Made by a program: the position numbers and the translations under genes. The notes under the pieces were generated by a model that did not search any database, was not told the DNA's origin, and was given only the letters and a program-made list of their open reading frames with translations. A stretch of DNA of 61,127 bases, from the NCBI GenBank assembly GCA_033549345.1, contig JAWSUT010000020.1, positions 1 to 61,127 of the forward strand, written 5' to 3'. The DNA is from JAWSUT01 sp033549345. GTDB taxonomy: Bacteria; Bacillota; Dethiobacteria; Dethiobacterales; Dethiobacteraceae. Of this stretch, positions 53,485 to 61,127 are shown in pieces. Position 1 is the first letter of the stretch, and every line of letters starts with the position of its first letter.

Positions 53485-54471
53485 CTAGTAGCGCATGATT
53501 GCTGCGCCCCAAGTCAGTCCGGCGCCGAATCCTACCAGGGCCGTCAAATCCCCCCGCTTCATCCGTCCGGCACGGATTGCTTCTTCCATGGCCACAGGAA
53601 TTGATGCCGAGGACATATTACCGTAGCGGTCAATATTGACAACCACTCTGTCCTCCGGCATGTCAAAGCGCTTTCTTGCTGCTTCAATAATCCGCCGGTT
53701 GGCCTGATGAGGAATGAGAAAGTCAAGGTCTTCTTTGCTAAGACCGGCTTCATCCAAAGCCAGTTGGGTTACTTCACCCATCTTCTTTACTGCAAATTTA
53801 AACACCTCATTGCCTGAGAGCATTTTTACAAAATGCTGTCTGGCCTCCACGGTATCAGCACAGGCAGGCAGGCGTACACCACCGGCAGGAATGGCAAGCA
53901 CATCGCCCATGGTCCCGTCTGAGCCAAGTTTAAAGCTTAAAAGCCCCGCATGTTCCCTGGGACCCAAAACTGCTGCGCCGGCTCCGTCACCAAAGAGAAC
54001 ACATGTGCTGCGGTCGCTCCAATCCAAGATACGGGAGAGTACTTCGGCCCCGATAACCAGAACCCGCCTGTAAGCGCCCGTCTGGACAAACTGGCTGCCG
54101 ACAGCAAGGCCGTAGATAAAACCGGTACAACCGGCAGCCACATCGAAAGCAGCAGCATTGGGCGCGCCCAGCTTGGCCTGCACATAACAGGCTGTGGCCG
54201 GCAGCGGTGCATCCGGAGAGGCTGTGGCCACAATAATCAAATCAACATCGTTGACGTCTGTTTCAGCATCAGCCAGAGCAGCCCGGGCGGCGCTAACAGC
54301 CAAATCGGACGTGTTCACTCCGTCTTCAGCCACGCGGCGCTCGCAGATTCCGGTCCGCGTCCGAATCCATTCATCACTGGTGTCAATTATTTTTTCAAGG
54401 TCGGCGTTTGTGACGATTTTACCAGGGAGAGCAGAGCCAATCCCTAATATTCCCACATTCTGTAACTTCAT
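53485..54471 (-). CDS. fabH: Beta-ketoacyl-ACP synthase III
   Basis: It starts chains by condensing acetyl- or branched acyl-CoA with malonyl-ACP. The 328-residue protein has the active Cys in 'AAFDVAAGCTGFIYGLAVGS', His in 'DFLIPHQANRRIIEAARK' and the Asn region 'IDRYGNMSSASIPVAMEEAI'. It follows plsX in the common Firmicute order. Confidence 0.96.
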   Translation of the reverse strand: MKLQNVGILGIGSALPGKIVTNADLEKIIDTSDEWIRTRTGICERRVAEDGVNTSDLAVSAARAALADAETDVNDVDLIIVATASPDAPLPATACYVQAKLGAPNAAAFDVAAGCTGFIYGLAVGSQFVQTGAYRRVLVIGAEVLSRILDWSDRSTCVLFGDGAGAAVLGPREHAGLLSFKLGSDGTMGDVLAIPAGGVRLPACADTVEARQHFVKMLSGNEVFKFAVKKMGEVTQLALDEAGLSKEDLDFLIPHQANRRIIEAARKRFDMPEDRVVVNIDRYGNMSSASIPVAMEEAIRAGRMKRGDLTALVGFGAGLTWGAAIMRY

Positions 54472-54503
54472 GACGTACTTCCTTTCTGTCGGGACAGATA
54501 ACG

Positions 54504-55514
54504 CTAATATTCCGGTGACAGAACTGCCAGTTCACTCTTAATCTGGCCGTTCACATCCTGACGGGCAAAACGATAAGCCTGGACAATCCCACTGCGTACG
54601 GCTCGTGCTTTGGATGACCCGTGACACTTAACTGTGATACCGTCAATACCGAGTAGCGGCGCCCCGCCGTATTCGGCGTAATCGAGCTGGGTTTTCATTT
54701 TCTTCAGCTCCGGTATCAGAGCCGCTGCAGCCAGCTTCGTTTTCAGGCTGGTGGAAAATGTCTCTTTTAGGGCACCAAATATCCCGGTGACCATCCCTTC
54801 CACCGTTTTTAAAAGAATGTTTCCGGTAAAGCCGTCACAGACGACAACATCTGCGGCACCGTTTAGGACATCGCGTGCTTCCACATTCCCGCTGAAACCG
54901 TCAAGTGAGTCTTTGATTAAACCATAGGCTTTCCTGACCTGATCATTTCCCTTATTCTCTTCTGTCCCCACATTAAGTAATGCCACCCGAGGTGCAGGCT
55001 TTTCCAGTACTTCCCGGGCGTACAGCCTGCCCATCAGAGCAAACCGGGCCAGATGTTCGGCTTTGGCATCCATATTGGCGCCCACATCCATGATGACCAC
55101 ATTGTCACCGTTGAACGTTGGCGCCACAATCGTCAGCGCAGGCCGTTCTATCCCTTCAAGACGGCCTGCAATCAACAGGCTGCCTGCCATCAGGGCACCG
55201 GTATTACCGGCGGATACGACTGCGTCTGTCCGCCCTTCTTTCATCATCGTAATGGCTCGCATCATGGATGAGTCTTTTTTGCGCCGAACGGCCATCACAG
55301 GAGCATCGTCGGCGGCAATTGTGTCTGCAGCGTGAATGATTTCCACCCGGTTATGGGGATAATCCTGTCCGGCCATCTGTGCTTCCAGCACATCCTGCGG
55401 ACCGATCAGATAAAGATAAAGGTTCTCAAGTTCCAGGGCCGCATCCAGCCCACCTCGTATCACTTCTGCCGGGGCATGATCGCCGCCCATAGCGTCGAGC
55501 GCTATTCGGATCAA
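54504..55514 (-). CDS. plsX: Phosphate acyltransferase PlsX
   Basis: It converts acyl-ACP to acyl-phosphate for phospholipid synthesis. The 336-residue protein begins 'IRIALDAMGGDHAPAEVIRG' after the initiator and has 'VSAGNTGALMAGSLL' and 'VVCDGFTGNILLKTVEGM'. TTG 55514 is chosen because GAGGTGA lies upstream; a longer frame adds unrelated residues. FapR, which often precedes plsX in Firmicutes, is not present here. Confidence 0.94.
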   Translation of the reverse strand: MIRIALDAMGGDHAPAEVIRGGLDAALELENLYLYLIGPQDVLEAQMAGQDYPHNRVEIIHAADTIAADDAPVMAVRRKKDSSMMRAITMMKEGRTDAVVSAGNTGALMAGSLLIAGRLEGIERPALTIVAPTFNGDNVVIMDVGANMDAKAEHLARFALMGRLYAREVLEKPAPRVALLNVGTEENKGNDQVRKAYGLIKDSLDGFSGNVEARDVLNGAADVVVCDGFTGNILLKTVEGMVTGIFGALKETFSTSLKTKLAAAALIPELKKMKTQLDYAEYGGAPLLGIDGITVKCHGSSKARAVRSGIVQAYRFARQDVNGQIKSELAVLSPEY

Positions 55515-55628
55515 TTGTTTCACCTCACTGCAAAACTTTACCACAGGCAAACATTCCCCTGTGGCAATATTATCCCGGATAACAAAAACCCTCCCTTTCA
55601 GGAGAGTAGCGTAATGTGTTCGTTTTGA

Positions 55629-55805
55629 TTATTCTGTTTCTACAGCCTCTCTGCCTTTATAATGGCCACAATGAACACATACCCGGTGGGGAAGCTTGGG
55701 TTCGTGACACTGAGGGCAGGAAACCAGGCCGGGAACAGCCAGTTTCCAGTGTGTTCTCCGTTTATGTTTTCTCGCCTTTGACGTTTTCCTCTTAGGGACC
55801 GCCAT
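55629..55805 (-). CDS. rpmF: 50S ribosomal protein L32 (zinc-binding form)
   Basis: The 58-residue protein 'MAVPKRKTSKARKHKRRTHW' matches L32, and two CxxC pairs ('CPQC' and 'CVHC') bind zinc. GGAGGTG is placed right before ATG 55805. It is 17 bases after the DUF177 gene and 114 bases before plsX, the usual order for linking ribosome and lipid synthesis. Confidence 0.97.
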   Translation of the reverse strand: MAVPKRKTSKARKHKRRTHWKLAVPGLVSCPQCHEPKLPHRVCVHCGHYKGREAVETE

Positions 55806-55822
55806 AATTACACCTCCTCGTA

Positions 55823-56287
55823 CTACTCTTCAAGCAGTTTCTTGAGTACAGCTAATCGATGGTCGACTTCATCCGTATTGCAACCGCACTGTTTGTCGTT
55901 CAGGTTTTCTCCGCACGCGGTGCATAAACCCAGGCACGCATCTTCACATAGGGGCTTAAGCGGCAGGCCGGCGTAAATTATCTCTCTGGCCAGCCCGGCC
56001 AAATCCAGTTCTGTGGTTTCACTTGCGGGGAATTCTTCTTCTATGTCCCCCCTAAGCGGGGAGGTGAACGACGTCAGGCAGCGGCTGCACGTAAAGGCCA
56101 TCTTTGTGCGCAGGCTACCTTTGACAATGTATTTCCCGTCCCGGTAGGCCACTTCCAGGTGGAGTTCAACAGGCTCCGTAAACCGGATATCCTCATCCGA
56201 CAATTCCAGTTGAGCGGCATTTGTGGAAAACGTATACTGAAACGTTTCACCGGGTGTATTTTTTAAGGTTTCCAGGGCTATACGCAT
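55823..56287 (-). CDS. DUF177 (YceD) family protein
   Basis: A 154-residue protein with a beta-rich N-terminal half and a C-terminal Cys-rich tail ('CEDACLGLCTACGENLNDKQ', 'CGC'), typical of YceD/DUF177. These proteins are linked to 23S rRNA or ribosome assembly and usually precede rpmF. ATG 56287 is given; the ribosome site (CGAGGTGC) is 12 bases away, longer than normal. It is the first gene of the fatty-acid operon. Confidence 0.9.
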   Translation of the reverse strand: MRIALETLKNTPGETFQYTFSTNAAQLELSDEDIRFTEPVELHLEVAYRDGKYIVKGSLRTKMAFTCSRCLTSFTSPLRGDIEEEFPASETTELDLAGLAREIIYAGLPLKPLCEDACLGLCTACGENLNDKQCGCNTDEVDHRLAVLKKLLEE

Positions 56288-56324
56288 AGGAAAATATAAG
56301 CACCTCGCTTGCGCGCTAAGGTTT

Positions 56325-56353
56325 ATTATATAGAGGATTAACTTTTTTGTCAA
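56325..56353 (-). promoter_or_regulatory. Consensus sigma-A promoter of the rpmF-fab operon
   Basis: On the minus strand TTGACA is followed after exactly 17 bases by TATAAT, a perfect match, about 38 bases before the DUF177 start. No FapR-like palindrome is seen between it and the gene. Confidence 0.92.
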
Positions 56354-56413
56354 CATTTTACGGAATCGCTTATTTTCTTTGAATTACTTTAATATGCTTC
56401 TGTTTTCTGGCTG

Positions 56414-57409
56414 CTATTCATCTGCGATATCATTTAGGAAACGCATTGCTTCATCCAGGGTTGTCACAGGTACCAGCTGTATATCCCGTGCTGCCGTTTT
56501 TGCTTCTTCATAATTTTCCTGCGGCACAAGGAAATATTGGGCTCCTGCGTTTTCCGATGCCCTGACTTTTTGTCTGACACCGCCGATAGGACCCACTTCT
56601 TCCTGTAAGTTTATCGTCCCTGTACCGGCGATTTGTTTTCCGCCGGTCAGGTCACCTGCATCCAACTGATTTAGAATCTCAAGCACAAACATCATCCCCG
56701 CCGACGGACCTGTGATCTCTCCGACCTCTATTTCAATTTCCACAGGCAGCTGCGGCTGCCAGTTTAATGTCTGTACTAGAACCCTGATTGCCGCCTTTTG
56801 TGGCTGTTCCGTATGAGACGTGGTTGAAATACTGACAGATTTTTTTTGGCCATCACGCAGGATTTCCAAATCTACCGGCTCCCCGATGGGCCGCGTCTGC
56901 ACCTGATTAACCAAGTCTTCGGCCAGAAGAACTTCTCTACCATCCACGCTGAGAATAACATCCCCCGGCTGGAGAATCTCCTTTGCCGGGCTGTCATCAC
57001 CCACATCCACCACTTCAACACCGTCACTGTCAATGGGTACCTCAATACCGTGGCGACGTAGGGCAATCACTTTGGCCAGATTCTGGCTTTCCTGCATCCA
57101 CTTCTGCATCAGCTCCCTGTATTCTTCCGGGTCCATATTGGGGGGGATGGCCTCACGCCTTTGCTGAACATCAATTATCGGGTTGATCAGGCCGTATAAC
57201 AGCAGTACCGGCGATGCACTTTGCTGGCTAACTGTCACAAGAAAGAATTTTCCCCGGTGATCCTTATCTCCATTATCCACGGAAACAAAATTTGTGAGGT
57301 TTTCAGCTGAACCGGGCCTGACCAACAGGTAACCCGTTCTGGCAAAAAGCAATAATCCGGCGATAATAATGATGGCAAGAATCTTACGGGCTTGCTGAAT
57401 CTTTCTCAT
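56414..57409 (-). CDS. ylbL: YlbL-type PDZ/Lon-like serine protease
   Basis: The 331-residue membrane-anchored protease has a membrane helix at about 9-28 ('ILAIIIIAGLLLFARTGYLL'), a PDZ domain (about 130-205, 'ILQPGDVILSVDGREVLLAE') and a C-terminal Lon-type S16 protease domain. The catalytic Ser is in 'ITGPSAGMMFVLEIL' and the Lys in 'GGVRQKVRAS'. In Bacillus it removes the checkpoint inhibitor YneA and in streptococci (SepM) it trims peptides. It overlaps the patatin gene by 26 bases. Confidence 0.93.
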   Translation of the reverse strand: MRKIQQARKILAIIIIAGLLLFARTGYLLVRPGSAENLTNFVSVDNGDKDHRGKFFLVTVSQQSASPVLLLYGLINPIIDVQQRREAIPPNMDPEEYRELMQKWMQESQNLAKVIALRRHGIEVPIDSDGVEVVDVGDDSPAKEILQPGDVILSVDGREVLLAEDLVNQVQTRPIGEPVDLEILRDGQKKSVSISTTSHTEQPQKAAIRVLVQTLNWQPQLPVEIEIEVGEITGPSAGMMFVLEILNQLDAGDLTGGKQIAGTGTINLQEEVGPIGGVRQKVRASENAGAQYFLVPQENYEEAKTAARDIQLVPVTTLDEAMRFLNDIADE

Positions 57410-58193
57410 GACACCCCTCTTTTCTCAATAATTCCAGTATCTGCGGCAGCATGGCCCTGGCGGCGTCTTCACCGGCCTGGATCGCCTCCGCCGCTTTGTG
57501 GAAATGGCCGGGCGGTATCTCATGGAGCTGCGGGGAAATAAGCACATCCGCCAGATCTGTACTGTAGCGGCACAAATCACGCTGCATGATATCCAGGCTC
57601 TGGGAGATAACATCCAGAATATGATTCACTTTGTTGCCGCCAAGATAAATTCCCACATCAACGGCGATGACAAAATCCGCACCCAACTCCCTGGCGGTCC
57701 CGACAGGAACCCGCTCCACCACGGCACCATCCACCAGTGTCTTTCCCTGATACTCAACAGGGCAAAACACTCCGGGTATTGCCGCTGAAGCACGTACTGC
57801 CCTGGCCACAAGGCCTTCTTGGATAATTACTTTTTCGCCACGCCCCAAATCTGTGGCCACCACGGCAAAGGGCCTGGTCAGCTCGTTAAATGTTTTGGAA
57901 CGCGTTAGCAGAGCCACCAGTTGCTCCATCTTATCCCCACTGACAAGGCCAAGCCGTGGGAATGTCCAGTCCATCCACTGATTCCGTTGAATATGTACAG
58001 CCAGGCGCTCCATCATCCGCAGACTCATACCGGAACAATAGAAAGCGCCGACAACGGCGCCCATGCTGGTACCGACAATTAAATCCAGTGGAATACCGGC
58101 CTCATCCAGGACTTTAATAACTCCGATGTGCGCAAATCCCCGTGCCGACCCGCCACCAAGTGCAAGGCCCACCACTTTCTTTGTACCCTTCAC
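57384..58193 (-). CDS. Patatin-like phospholipase (YlbK/RssA family)
   Basis: The 269-residue protein has the oxyanion motif 'GGGSARGFAHIGV', the nucleophile Ser in 'GTSMG' and the catalytic Asp in 'DGAVVERVP', all intact. It is probably a lipid or acyl hydrolase at the membrane. GTG 58193 is preferred over GTG 58202, since GAGGTG then sits eight bases upstream. It is coupled to ylbL. Confidence 0.9.
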   Translation of the reverse strand: MKGTKKVVGLALGGGSARGFAHIGVIKVLDEAGIPLDLIVGTSMGAVVGAFYCSGMSLRMMERLAVHIQRNQWMDWTFPRLGLVSGDKMEQLVALLTRSKTFNELTRPFAVVATDLGRGEKVIIQEGLVARAVRASAAIPGVFCPVEYQGKTLVDGAVVERVPVGTARELGADFVIAVDVGIYLGGNKVNHILDVISQSLDIMQRDLCRYSTDLADVLISPQLHEIPPGHFHKAAEAIQAGEDAARAMLPQILELLRKEGCHEKDSASP

Positions 58194-58282
58194 CTGATTC
58201 ACACCTCGAATCCCGGCATACTCCAGTTACTTCAATTATATATATTACTATTCAAAGTATATTTATACCGCCGGGAGGGACT

Positions 58283-59521
58283 ATGAAAATAAAGAGTGTT
58301 ACCTTAAACAGGGCAACAACCGCACTACTGGCTGGTTTTGCTGTATTTCTTACGGTTTCAATGGTGTTTTTCCCGGAAGATGCGTTCTCCGCTGCCGTAA
58401 AAGGCCTGGATGTTTGGTGGAATATTGTTTTTCCGGCACTCCTGCCATTTTTTATTGGCTCTGAACTCTTAATGGGCCTTGGCGTCGTCCATTTTATGGG
58501 CGTCCTGCTGCAGCCTTTAATGCGGCCCATTTTTAATGTCCCCGGAGTCGGTTCTTTTGTCATGGCCATGGGCCTGGCGTCAGGATTTCCCATCGGTTCC
58601 ATCCTGACAACCCGGATGCGCAAAGATGAGCTCTGCAGTAAAGTGGAAGGCGAACGCCTGATGAGTTTTACCAATACGGCGGATCCGCTTTTTATGTTTG
58701 GCGCCGTCGCTGTAGGCATGTTCGGCTACCCGCAAATTGGTGTCACAATCGCAGCAGCTCATTACCTTTCCAGTGTTTCCACAGGCATCCTCCTGCGCTT
58801 CTATGGACGGAGCCAGCCGAACTCTGCCGAGAAATCCAGCAGTGGAAGCATTCTCTGGCGGTCGTTTAACGCCATGTTTGAGGCAAGAAAAAAGGACGGT
58901 CGTCCCATCGGACAGTTGCTGGGCGACGCCGTGCGCAATTCCGTAAATACCCTCTTATTAATCGGCGGCTTCATTATTCTCTTTGCCGTGATTATCCGCA
59001 TCCTGACAACTGTCGGTATTGTCGGGATTCTCTCGGCCGGTATCATACGCATTCTCGGCCCACTGGGCCTCGATCCTGCCCTGACACCGGCAATCATCAG
59101 CGGACTGTTCGAGGTGACACTGGGCAGCCAACTGGCGGGGCAGGCTGCCAATACCGTGCCCATGATGCAGAAGGTGATGGTGACAGGTTTTGTTATCGCC
59201 TGGAGCGGACTGTCTGTACATGCACAGGTTGCCAGTATCATCAGTTCCACAGATATGAATGTAACACCCTTCATTGCTGCCCGGTTTGTCCATGGCGTCC
59301 TGGCAGCATTCTATACCTGGGTGTTAATGGGTCCCCTTGCTCCTGCCATGGCCTATGGAACTCCTGTTTTTGCCCACCTGCAGCCGGAAAACGGCATGAC
59401 TTTTTTGCAAAGAGCGCTGCATATGGGGTGGCTGTTTATCATCCTCTGCGTTCTGCTCCTTGCTCTTGGCCTGGCACTGGGGGCCTGTAAGAATATAAAA
59501 GTGATTGTTTTCCGGTCTTAA
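58283..59521 (+). CDS. ylbJ: Sporulation integral membrane protein YlbJ
   Basis: The 412-residue protein has multiple membrane helices and Nup/gate-type motifs ('LLPFFIGSELLMGLG', 'GLASGFPIGSILTTRMRKDE'), matching YlbJ, a sigma-E-dependent protein of spore formation. ATG 58283 is chosen because GGGAGGGA lies two bases upstream and family members begin here; an upstream start at 58142 would overlap the patatin gene. It runs opposite to its neighbours, and its stop overlaps the coaD stop by four bases. Confidence 0.92.
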   Translation: MKIKSVTLNRATTALLAGFAVFLTVSMVFFPEDAFSAAVKGLDVWWNIVFPALLPFFIGSELLMGLGVVHFMGVLLQPLMRPIFNVPGVGSFVMAMGLASGFPIGSILTTRMRKDELCSKVEGERLMSFTNTADPLFMFGAVAVGMFGYPQIGVTIAAAHYLSSVSTGILLRFYGRSQPNSAEKSSSGSILWRSFNAMFEARKKDGRPIGQLLGDAVRNSVNTLLLIGGFIILFAVIIRILTTVGIVGILSAGIIRILGPLGLDPALTPAIISGLFEVTLGSQLAGQAANTVPMMQKVMVTGFVIAWSGLSVHAQVASIISSTDMNVTPFIAARFVHGVLAAFYTWVLMGPLAPAMAYGTPVFAHLQPENGMTFLQRALHMGWLFIILCVLLLALGLALGACKNIKVIVFRS

Positions 59522-60009
59522 GGCTTTTCTGTGTTCCTGATTTTACGCATTATAATATTGTATACCTCGCAGGGAACCAACTCAGATATATCTCCACCAT
59601 AGATGCCTATTTCCTTGACAATACTACTGGACACATAAGAATACCGGTTGTTAGTCATCATGAACATTGTTTCCAGCCGCGAGTCAAGTTTCCGGTTGAT
59701 CAGCGCCATCTGAAATTCAAATTCAAAGTCACTCATGGCGCGCAACCCTTTGACGAGGATGTTGGAATTTTTTTGTTTGGCAAAATCAATTAAAAGTCCC
59801 TGAAATGAGTCCACCTCTACATTTGCAATGCTGTTCGTGATCATCTTTAGCATTTCCACCCGCTCTTCGATAGAAAACAGCGGTTCCTTGCGCGGGTTTT
59901 CCAGCACAGATACCACAACTTTGTCAAAAACACGGCTGGCGCGCTCAATGATGTCTTTGTGGCCGTTTGTTACCGGATCGAAGCTACCTGGATAAATTGC
60001 GATAGACAC
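59518..60009 (-). CDS. coaD: Phosphopantetheine adenylyltransferase
   Basis: It adenylates 4'-phosphopantetheine to dephospho-CoA, downstream of the pan genes in this window. The 163-residue protein has 'AIYPGSFDPVTNGHKDIIER' (the TxGH nucleotide-binding motif) and the ISSS-like loop 'YSYVSSSIVKEIGIYGGDIS'. GTG 60009 follows AGGAGGAG, one base after the rsmD stop. Confidence 0.96.
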   Translation of the reverse strand: MSIAIYPGSFDPVTNGHKDIIERASRVFDKVVVSVLENPRKEPLFSIEERVEMLKMITNSIANVEVDSFQGLLIDFAKQKNSNILVKGLRAMSDFEFEFQMALINRKLDSRLETMFMMTNNRYSYVSSSIVKEIGIYGGDISELVPCEVYNIIMRKIRNTEKP

Positions 60010-60010
60010 T

Positions 60011-60601
60011 TTATTCTCCTCCTTCTTCCGGCGAGTCTGCGACCCCGCCGGCAGCGGCAGGGACGAGAAATGTAAGCGTTGTGTCGCCGTATTTTTTCTC
60101 TCTGACCGCTATCCAAATCGCGTCATCACGCCAACTTGTATCACGGCTGTGGTGTTCCACGATGACCAACCCGTCCGATGTTAGAAGTCCCCGGGCAATT
60201 ATTTGCAGCGCCGGCGCCAGTTCAGGACTATGGTATGGGGGGTCCAAAAAAATCACGTCGAAAGATTCTGTTTTTTTCTGCAGCATGCTAAGAGCAACTG
60301 CGGCATCGCTGGCGATAACAGTACTCTGTTCTGTAAATCCGGCACTCATCAGGTTATCCTTTATTATTTTAACACAATGGTTGTTTTTTTCAATAAAAAC
60401 ACATTTATCCACACCTCTACTTAACGCTTCTATGCCAATACCGCCGTTGCCGGCGAATACATCCAAAAAACGACAGCCCGTAATTCTTGTTGCCAGAATA
60501 CCAAAGAGTGATTCCTTTATCCTGTCTGCCGTTGGGCGCGTTTCCCGGCCTTTTCTCGTTTTAAGCTGGCGCCCCCGTGCGCTTCCGGCGATTACTCTCA
60601 T
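60011..60601 (-). CDS. rsmD: 16S rRNA (guanine966-N2)-methyltransferase
   Basis: The 196-residue AdoMet-dependent enzyme begins 'MRVIAGSARGRQLKTRKGRE', has the AdoMet motif 'FLDVFAGNGGIGIEALSRG' and the catalytic 'IFLDPPYHS' (N6/N2-methyltransferase motif IV). GAGGTG precedes ATG 60601. It is followed by coaD, a widespread pair. Confidence 0.95.
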   Translation of the reverse strand: MRVIAGSARGRQLKTRKGRETRPTADRIKESLFGILATRITGCRFLDVFAGNGGIGIEALSRGVDKCVFIEKNNHCVKIIKDNLMSAGFTEQSTVIASDAAVALSMLQKKTESFDVIFLDPPYHSPELAPALQIIARGLLTSDGLVIVEHHSRDTSWRDDAIWIAVREKKYGDTTLTFLVPAAAGGVADSPEEGGE

Positions 60602-60689
60602 TATATCACCTCAAATTAAACATCCCGCTTGGGTAAAATGTTTATACAGATATAGATTACCACATATTACCTGTTTTTATAATGTATAA

Positions 60690-60800
60690 CCTTTATCATC
60701 CCTGCCCATACTATGGTTACAACATATTCCCCATAAGCTCTTCCTCCGGTTTCTCCTCTCCCAGCCCTTCGGGACTCCCCGCCCGAAGGGCCTCTTTTTA
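60690..60800 (+). ncRNA. Possible small RNA with pyrimidine-rich loop
   Basis: A TATAAT box at 60678-60683 and a strong terminator at 60764-60800 bracket about 110 bases without a credible gene. The middle contains TTCCTCCGGTTTCTCCTCTC, a pyrimidine-rich, unpaired stretch complementary to ribosome-site sequences such as GGAGGA. The -35 box is poor. Together these resemble trans-acting small RNAs that block translation, but no family is recognised and expression is unknown. Confidence 0.35.
60764..60800 (+). terminator. Strong plus-strand terminator without an assigned gene
   Basis: GCCCTTCGGG/CCCGAAGGGC is a ten-base-pair stem with an eight-base loop, followed by CTCTTTTTATTTATTT. No plus-strand gene ends nearby, which suggests a short RNA. 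Confidence 0.75.
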
Positions 60801-60847
60801 TTTATTTAAATCTTCTAGCCGTCGCTTACGTTTCCTTTTAGATAAAG

Positions 60848-60880
60848 AAAAAAGCGGAAAGTATGTACTTTCCGCTTTAT
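60848..60880 (-). terminator. Terminator of the SASP gene
   Basis: AAAGCGGAAAGTA/TACTTTCCGCTTT is a 13-base-pair stem followed by TTTC on the minus strand, 13 bases past the SASP stop. Confidence 0.8.
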
Positions 60881-60890
60881 TTCTCATATG

Positions 60891-61127
60891 TTACTGAGGA
60901 GTTTGCTTACCAGCCAGTTGACTTTCGGCTTGGGCGATCATCTTACGAACCATCAAACCCCCAACATATCCGTTCTGACGGGAAGTCAGATTACCCTTGT
61001 CACCATTGTAGTCAAGACCAAGTTCACTGGCGATTTCGTTCTTGAATTGTTCCAGAGCTTGTTCAGCACCAGCAACCAATACACGGTTACGACCCTGCTG
61101 ATTCACTTTGTTTGTTGCCAACAAAAT
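60891..61127 (-). CDS. Alpha/beta-type small acid-soluble spore protein (5' end cut off)
   Basis: The visible 77-plus residues contain 'FKNEIASELGLDY' and 'GNLTSRQNGYVGGLMVRKMI', the two conserved SASP alpha/beta motifs. The first has the Glu-Ile/Ala cleavage region for the germination protease. The protein coats and protects spore DNA. The window edge lies at the start, so the initiation codon and any sigma-G promoter are outside. It is about full family length, so only a few residues are missing. Confidence 0.95.
   Translation of the reverse strand: MLLATNKVNQQGRNRVLVAGAEQALEQFKNEIASELGLDYNGDKGNLTSRQNGYVGGLMVRKMIAQAESQLAGKQTPQ

Noticed and set aside
58142..58282. Longer N terminus of YlbJ
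   Set aside because: It would overlap the patatin gene, the added residues are unlike any signal, and the good ribosome site is at 58283.

Overview
The window reads as chromosome of an anaerobic, endospore-forming Firmicute of the Clostridia type. The support is a spore set (an alpha/beta-type SASP, SpoVS, YlbJ, a SleB-type cortex hydrolase, a SpoIID/LytB-domain protein, a DUF1657 protein, CgeB-like glycosyltransferase), the Firmicute order rnc-smc-ftsY-ylxM-ffh-rpsP-khpA-rimM-trmD-rplS-lepB-rbgA-rnhB, FabK in place of FabI, and a c-di-AMP riboswitch. I cannot name the species. TTG and GTG starts are frequent, and ribosome binding sites are strong and mostly decide the start.

Layout. 1-1784: right end of an AT-rich integrated element; its large serine recombinase reads into the 3' end of a tRNA-Leu(GAG) gene. 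1.8-5.2 kb: pantothenate operon (panG-like reductase, panB, panC, panD) behind a promoter, a possible structured leader RNA and a terminator-like hairpin. 5.2-8.2 kb: three overlapping M42 aminopeptidase paralogues. 8.4-15.1 kb: leftward cimA, core MetE-like protein, an asymmetric heterodimeric ABC exporter and a flavin-binding PNPOx-like protein. 15.3-16.8 kb: DUF1657 protein and an exported NlpC/P60-like protein. 16.8-20.2 kb: an EamA transporter, FixC, FixX, a sulfite-oxidase-fold protein lacking its molybdenum-ligand cysteine, and a two-helix membrane protein, all in one leftward operon. 20.7-27.3 kb: surface glycan locus (a frameshifted GT-D remnant, CgeB-like and GT-D glycosyltransferases, UDP-sugar dehydrogenase, epimerase, two related GT-B proteins).

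27.3-37 kb: a 52-residue membrane peptide gene with its own promoter and terminator, YifB, a lone 3-aminobutyryl-CoA ammonia-lyase overlapping a SpoIID-like protein, AsnB, YqeY, a secreted small protein whose 3' end lies in a pentanucleotide repeat, a DUF134 regulator, two REP-like palindromes, and SleB under a c-di-AMP riboswitch. 36.9-48 kb: ribosome assembly, tRNA modification and protein-export genes in the conserved order, then ftsY and smc. 48-56.4 kb: spoVS with a sigma-H-like promoter inserted between smc and rnc, followed by the fatty-acid operon (DUF177, rpmF, plsX, fabH, fabK, fabD, fabG, acpP, fabF) driven by a consensus sigma-A promoter. 56.4-61.1 kb: ylbL, patatin-like ylbK, ylbJ, coaD, rsmD, a possible small RNA, and the start-less end of a SASP gene.

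Most of the window is conserved housekeeping. The least explained parts are the EamA-FixC-FixX-Mo-fold-membrane protein operon, the RNA before panG, the spore/surface glycan locus, the 52-residue peptide, the REP-like palindromes and the possible RNA at 60.7 kb. None of these has been tested beyond reading the sequence.
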